From: Histoplasma ohiense
Lineage: Eukaryota > Ascomycota > Eurotiomycetes > Onygenales > Ajellomycetaceae
Direction: 5' to 3'
Assembly (NCBI GenBank): GCA_017607445.1
Contig: JAEVHH010000002.1
Span: forward strand, 3,463,501-3,527,500
Length of the DNA stretch: 64,000 nucleotides
The notes below the pieces were generated by a model. It ran no database searches, was not told the DNA's origin, and saw nothing but the letters and a program-made list of their open reading frames with translations. Below are positions 59,001 through 64,000 of this stretch, piece by piece; positions within the stretch are counted from its first letter, which is position 1, and each line of letters begins with the position of its first letter. Made by a program: the position numbers and the translations under genes.

Positions 59001-59251
59001 CCCACAGCTGAGAATCCATTCCTCTCACAGAGAATCTTCAATTGACAGCCACTCATCATTGTAGAAGAAGACAACAAACTTGAGTGGGAAATTGAAGCAA
59101 TTCTTGACAATAGAATCAATTATCATCACTGTGAATATCTCATCAAATGAATAGAATACAATCATCTGATCTGAGAATCTGCATCTGCTTTGAAGAACAC
59201 CACTGCTCTCAACATCTACAAGTCCTCACTTATTTTGATAGAAGAGGATAA
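56007..59251 (+). pseudogene. A-outer pol: linker, RT, RNase H, integrase, chromodomain, decayed
   Basis: Begins LNACNHCLIFSEDDCVYKKN. RT has VYINNILIF in place of YMDDILIF (56817-56845), so the catalytic pair is lost. An RNase H remnant is near 57170-57330, an integrase zinc region near 57980-58110, a core with SFIVSDRDSQFI near 58360-58400 and a chromodomain remnant near 59125-59180. One of the most decayed copies, with stops every 30 codons or so. Confidence 0.83.
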
Positions 59252-59786
59252 TGTGATGAGTTAGCATTTGTTAGTAATTAACTTATATAATCAACTCTTC
59301 TTCTGTATCTGCTTGTTTCTGACTGTTGTGATCTTGTGTAATCCTCAATATTCTTTCACTTTATGCTCCACACTTATGTAGTCTCTAACAATTCTTTCAT
59401 ATAGCTTCTAATATTCTTTCACTCTGTATTCTGCACTTATATAGTCTCTAATGATTCTTCTGTGTAGTCTTCAATGATTCTTCTGTCTCACACTCTGCAC
59501 TTATGTAGTTTCTAACAATTCTTTTATATAGTTCTCAATGATTTTCTCATTCCACACTCTGTGCTTGTGTAGTTTCTAACAATTCTTTCATATAGCTTTT
59601 AACATTCTTTCACTTCACACTTTACTGTGAAGTGGCTTCTGATATTTTTCTACTCTGAATTTCTCTCTATAAGAACTCTCTTCATACAATATTTTCTTCT
59701 GATTTCTTTTCTCTTTCTTTTCTTAATCAATTTGTAATCTGTAATTAGAATAGTATCAAATTGTTAATCGAAGTACACTCATTACA
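59252..59786 (+). repeat. 3' LTR of A-outer (535 bp)
   Basis: TGTGATGAGTTAGCATTTG ... CTCATTACA. Same length as its partner at 19602-20136. One CpG left, at its outer end (ATCGAAG). Confidence 0.9.
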
Positions 59787-59997
59787 ATTGCTTTCTGAAC
59801 ATACTAATTTGCATGCTGCAGAGGTAGAATCTGAGGCAGCAGATCAGAAGATACAGAACTTTGAAGTTCAAATGAATCTGATAAAAAGAGAGAAAAGTTC
59901 TCTCTCATCTGAGAAGATAGCTGAGAAGGGTTTTGAGATGATTGTTTTCTTGAATGAGAAGAAGAAAAAGAGGAAGAAGAAGAAAGAGAAGAATTGA
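59787..59997 (+). pseudogene. Coiled-coil protein gene, 3' part
   Basis: 59787-59791 is the duplicated ATTGC. The frame from 19601 continues as LSEHTNLHAAEVESEAADQK, IQNFEVQMNLIKREKSSLSS, ending in a Lys/Glu-rich tail NEKKKKRKKKKEKN and TGA at 59995-59997. The whole reads as a helical, highly charged protein. The Lys tail arises from a purine-only stretch and may be eroded. Confidence 0.5.
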
Positions 59998-60600
59998 ATT
60001 ATAAAAAATGAAGAGAAAAAGAAAGAGAAAAAAAAGAAGAAGAAGAAGAAGAAGAAGAAAGTTGAAGAAGAAGAGAAAATGATCTAAGAAAAATTTTTTT
60101 TTTTTACATGTTTGTTTTTTAATATTTTTGTTAAATTAATTGTATTATTATCTGTCAGAGATTACAAATTTTTTATTTGATATTTTATGTTATGCAATTC
60201 TTTGTTGTGAGAATATATTATCATAGTGATATTATGCTCATGATATATATATATATATATATGTGTATGTATACTGTAAGGTGTGTGTGACTTTACATAT
60301 AGTATTGATAAACAATGAAAGGTGATAAATTCATACTGTGGAATTGTGATATATTAGAGATAGATAATATATCTAATGAATCAACTTCTTGTATAAACCT
60401 TAATAATATCTTTAATATTTTAATTATCATTCTTTTCTATTTTATCATAATTTTGTTGTTGTTTATAAATATATTCTACTAGTGTTCTAACCAATTAGAG
60501 TGGGTTAATGAAAAGAGAGTAAAAAAAAACTCAACAAATTTCTTAACTTTATTATCCTCAGAATTCATTCCACACATAATTTCTCATCATTTATATTCAT
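59998..60600. other. AT-rich spacer with purine and TA simple repeats
   Basis: Purine-only tract with (GAA)n at about 60030-60080, T-run at 60092-60105, and (TA)n at 60243-60262. No gene seen. Confidence 0.7.
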
Positions 60601-62430
60601 CATAGCAACTTCAGTAATTGCTGAATCAGAGAATTCATCACCTTCTTTAATGAAGATTCAAGATCTTATAGAAATAAGAGTGGATCAAACAATTTATATT
60701 ATTTACAAATTCTCACAAGATGAGCTCTTTTAAATCTGATGAATGCATACTTTCTTTTTTCTTGATGATGAAAAACAATGCAATCTATGAAAAAGTCAGT
60801 ATAGACAATGAGGAGATCTATGAAAAAACTTTCAACAAGTTGCTGTGAAGATCATTGAAGAGTCATTTCTCTGCTGTAATTATTGCAACTTCATACAAAA
60901 ACATTCATTCTGAAGTGAATATGAATCAGAAGAAATCACACAACATTTGAAATCTGCTGATTGTCTACAGCTTAGAGGAAAACATCAGAATATTCTTCAT
61001 GAACTGATACTTATATCATCTACTCTCATTAATGATAACAATATTTGATAATGCTTATGTACTATTTTGCAGGAAAATATGTGAAAATGACAATGAACTG
61101 ATATCAATCTTTCAATTTCAACTCTTTCATCAGACAACTTTTGAGAACAACTTCTACATCTATATATATTCTTGAATCTTCCACTGTATGCTGTTGAAAA
61201 CTCGGAATTTCAAACTTTATTTCAAATGCTTAATTCATATATTCAAATTCCTCATCAATTCAGTCTCTGCTCTTCTCTGAATACACATTACAACAATGAT
61301 ATGCAACAACTTGAACTTCTGTTGAAGAAACAACAGAAGATATCACTGACAGTGAATGCATGAACAAGCATCAACAATCTATCCTTTTTGAGTGCAGTTT
61401 GTTATTTCATTGATGAGAATTGAAATTATAAAGAGAAATTGATTAACTTTGAACAATTGAAGAGTAGTCATACAGATGAATATATGACTGATGTTCTTAT
61501 GACAATCATTAAAAATGATTACTGAGATATTTCATCAGATCTTCTCACAATCACAACAGACAATGCAGCAAACAATTTGATCATGATGCAGAGTCTGAAA
61601 CAAAAACTGGTATTGTATAGATGAAATAATAAACATAAATATATTCTCTGTATTGCATATATTATTCAGCTTGTTGTTCAAGCATTGATTAAAGATCTGA
61701 ATATTGAATCTGAAAACACAGAACTAATCAGTTGTTTTGATGAGAATGATGTTGAAATTGTTACTTACATCACATTCTCATCAATTCTTCACAAGATAAT
61801 GATATTTGATAATGCTTCAGTGAAAATTGATCAATTTGCTAACTATCTCATTATCTTTTTTAGATTTGTCACATTGTCAATGCAATCAGTACTTCTTTCA
61901 AACAACAACAATGATTCTATGATATTCAAGCCACACACAGCTCAGTTTCTTCTCTTAATATGATACAAGATATTCAAATATAATGGAGTTCTATCTATAA
62001 GATGACAGTTCAAGCACTTCAACTAAAAGATGCTGTGAATCATTGAGTTCAGAATTCTGAGCAAGAGAAGATTTGTGCTCTGAAACTTTCTGATACAGAG
62101 TGAACACAGTTAAAATATGTTGTTGAACTGTTGTTTATCTTTTACAAAACAACAAAGACTGTGTCTATTATAGTAACATCAATGATGCAAGCTTCTTGAT
62201 GAATATACAACAGTTTATTTACTCATTTGAAAACTCAGATGATTTGTGTACAAGAAGAGCAATTCTGAAATAGAGTTATTTCTGCAGCAATTGAAAGAGC
62301 TTGAGACAAACTTGCAGAGTATTATGTGAGAATCAATCAACCATTTGCTGATTACTATGCTGTTGCTGCTGTACTTGATCCCTCTCATCGAATCAATGCA
62401 TATACTCCCAGAGATTGGACGGCGGAAGAA
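60600..62430 (+). pseudogene. hAT-family transposase, decayed and 3'-truncated
   Basis: The plus frame contains ITTDNAANNLIMMQSLKQKL and KYILCIAYIIQLVVQALIKD (the hAT pattern TDNA.NN and C.AHI..L). Further on come TVQALQLKDAVNH (the W..T..ML.R...L..A block), INQPFADYYAVAAVLDPSHR and PRDWTAEELDW (the C-terminal dimerisation/insertion region). The piece 61685-61963 is open for 92 residues. TGA codons replace Trp or Arg elsewhere, and the N-terminal BED-finger region is not readable. Coding is cut at about 62430 by the TIR element, so the last part of the dimerisation domain is missing. Confidence 0.75.
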
Positions 62431-63776
62431 CTAGACTGGCCGTGTGACCATGCATGGGACTGGGACTAAATATTTCTCCAGTCCCATTATCAAATTTCTT
62501 AGTCCTGGTCTCATATAGTGTTTATTAAATTAGTCACTTTACACTGTTTATATTATAAATCTAGTCCCAGGTCATGTTCTTCTTATAAATTACTGATTCT
62601 GGTCCCATTTGGTCCCATTGTTAAAGGACCATGATTTACCCTATATAGATGATATAATGCTATGAGCGTTACCAAAAATCATTACCTATCAAAAGAAGTT
62701 TAGTGTATTTATGCTCTAGTTCTATTTTGAACTAGTAATGATGGTGATAGATAGATTCGCCGCGGTAGATAGGTTGGCAGCGATAGATTAGCAGCGATAG
62801 ATTAGCAGCGATAGATTAGCAGTGATAGATTAGCAGCAATAGATTAGCAGTGATAGATAGATTGGCAGCAGCAATAGATTAGCAGCAATAGATAGATTGG
62901 CAGTGGTAGATAAATTGGCAGCGATAGATAGATTCGCCGCGGTAGATAGGTTGGCAGCGATAGATTAGCAGCGATAGATTAGCAGCAATAGATTGGCAGT
63001 GGTAGATAAATTGGCAGCGATAGATAGATTCGCCGCGGTAGATAGGTTGGCAGCGATAGATTAGCAGCGATAGATTGGCAGCGGCGATAGATTAGCAGCG
63101 ATAGATAGATTAGCTGCGATAGATAGGTTGGCAGCGGCGATAGCTTAGCAGCGAGGGATAGCTTAGCAGCGAGGGATAGCTTAGCAGCGAGGGATAGCTT
63201 AGCAGCAATAGATTAGCAGCGATAGATTAGCAGCAATAGATAGATTGACAGCAGTGATAGATTAGCAGTGATAGATAGATTGGCAGTGGTAGATAAATCG
63301 GCAGCGATAGATAGGTTGGCAGCGATAGATAGGTTGGCAGCGATAGATTAGCAGCGATAGATAGCTTAGTAGTGAGGGATAGCTTAGCAGCAAGGGATAG
63401 CTTAGCAGCGAGGGATAGCTTGCAGCAATAGATAGGTTGGCAGCGGTAAATTGGTTGACAGCACTAGATAGGGGTGATATCTCCACCAATCATATCATCA
63501 GATTGATATCTAAGATATGTATTATATAATCATCAGAATGGGACCAAACCTCAGTCAAAATCATAATCAGTCCCAGGTCATGTTCTTATTTTTGATAGTC
63601 AGTCACTTTACATGAAATATCAAGATTTATTAGTCCCATTTCACTCATGTTCTAATAATTCTAGTCACTTTACACTCCCATTCTGATCCTGGTCCCACTG
63701 AAAATCATGCCAAGAAATGGACTGGAATCAAATCAAATCAAATCAAACATGAAATTCATGGTCCCACTGATCAGTC
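62431..63776. mobile_element. TIR-bounded non-autonomous element, copy 2, with internal minisatellite
   Basis: The left end CTAGACTGGCCGTGTGACCA and the right end, in reverse complement, CTAGACTGATCAGTGGGACC match imperfectly over about 25 bp. Both ends are rich in GGGACC/TGGTCCC and AGTCACTTTACA motifs. No transposase inside. The left 260 bp are homologous to 17309-17665. It lies in the hAT gene on the left but borders a family A leader on the right, so no clean target duplication is seen. Confidence 0.6.
62745..63470. repeat. Minisatellite of 13-14 bp units (AGCAGCGATAGATT)
   Basis: About 50 short units of AGCAGCGATAGATT and variants (GCAGTGATAGATT, GCAGCAATAGATT, GATAGATAGGTTG, AGCGAGGGATAGCTT). 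The variant GATTCGCCGCGGTAGATAGG recurs at 62754, 62931 and 63027, so higher-order copies exist. Much unit-to-unit variation is CG to TG or CA. Confidence 0.9.
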
Positions 63777-64000
63777 TAGTTATCAGTTCTTACACTCAAA
63801 TGTGTTGTTTACAGATCTGAGTGTCTAGTTGTTACAAGAGATTTCTTATGAGTCTGAGTGCTCTTATTATTAGTTATATAGACTGTCATGTCTAAATGTC
63901 TGAAACACAATCAACTGTGTTCTACAAGGTCTGAGTGTCTACAAACTGTAATGCTGTGAATAGCATTCATAAAGAAGCTTGATTAAGCTTAGTGCTGCAA
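63777..64000 (+). mobile_element. Family A leader fragment A8 (continues beyond window)
   Basis: From GTTATCAGTTCTTAC it is collinear with the A3 leader from about 25165 onward, including decayed copies of the hairpin motif (GATCTGAGTGTC, GTCTGAGTGTC) and AAGCTTGATTAAGCTT near the end. The LTR and first hairpins are missing on the left. Confidence 0.85.

Larger units (their letters stand above)
55994..59786 (+). mobile_element. Family A copy A-outer, right part
   Basis: Starts with the second copy of TTTGGAACC(T)TGTT (55994-56006), resumes family A precisely where 21906 left off, and ends at the 3' LTR end 59786, before ATTGC (59787-59791). Confidence 0.9.

Noticed and set aside
63262..63489. 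Tyr/Ser-rich repeat protein from the minisatellite
   Set aside because: Translation of a tandem array; no start context, domain or neighbours to support it.

Overview
This window looks like a block of fungal heterochromatin. It is built almost entirely of transposable elements inserted into one another and then damaged by C-to-T change. A fungus is suggested by short spliceosomal-type introns (GTAAGT donor, TACTAAC branch point), chromodomain Ty3/gypsy elements, Tad-like LINEs, a PIF/Harbinger pair, a hAT remnant and a small secreted cysteine-rich protein. The species cannot be read from the sequence. A TE-swollen, CpG-methylating fungus (for example a rust, or a truffle-like ascomycete) would fit, but that is inference.

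Two LTR families dominate. Family A is a chromodomain Ty3/gypsy element of about 6 kb, with LTRs of mostly 471, 534 or 597 bp. Its copies are A1 (1-5988, minus, cut by the window edge), A2 (10483-16584, minus), A-outer (19602-59786, plus, split), A3 (24625-30569, plus, best preserved), A4 (34081-36865, minus, internally deleted), A5 (41008-47084, minus), A6 (48250-53929, minus, divergent gag) and A8 (63777-64000, plus, fragment). Family B is a second chromodomain element (23642-39566, about 7.2 kb without its insertions). It carries an extra, antisense, spliced gene.

The nesting can be resolved from target-site duplications. A coiled-coil gene (19270-19601 and 59792-59997) was hit by A-outer (TSD ATTGC). 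A-outer was opened at 21907-55993 by a 34-kb block flanked by a 13-14 bp duplication of TTTGGAACC(T)TGTT. The block has a LINE tail at its left end and a tRNA-derived SINE head at its right end. Inside it, LINE-2 is split by Family B (TSD GTGAT), and Family B by A3 (CAAGA) and A4 (TCTCT). A GC-rich segment is split by A5 (GGCCC), and a Harbinger accessory ORF by A6 (AGTTT). Outside the block, LINE-1 (8.4-17.3 kb) is split by A2 (CAGAG).

The least repetitive stretch is 5989-8080. It is AT-rich, keeps its CpGs, and holds the one convincing intact host gene: a two-exon gene for a 115-residue secreted protein with six C-terminal cysteines (7568-7994, effector-like). The right flank (59.8-64 kb) holds a decayed hAT transposase interrupted by a terminal-inverted-repeat element with a minisatellite inside, then another family A leader.

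Almost every TE reading frame is broken the same way. CGA and TGG codons become TGA, and Arg codons become His, Cys or Gln. The two LTRs of A3 differ almost only at CpG, with a few at CpC. Nothing in the TE fraction looks intact, although A3 and the ends of several LTRs are much less mutated than the interiors.
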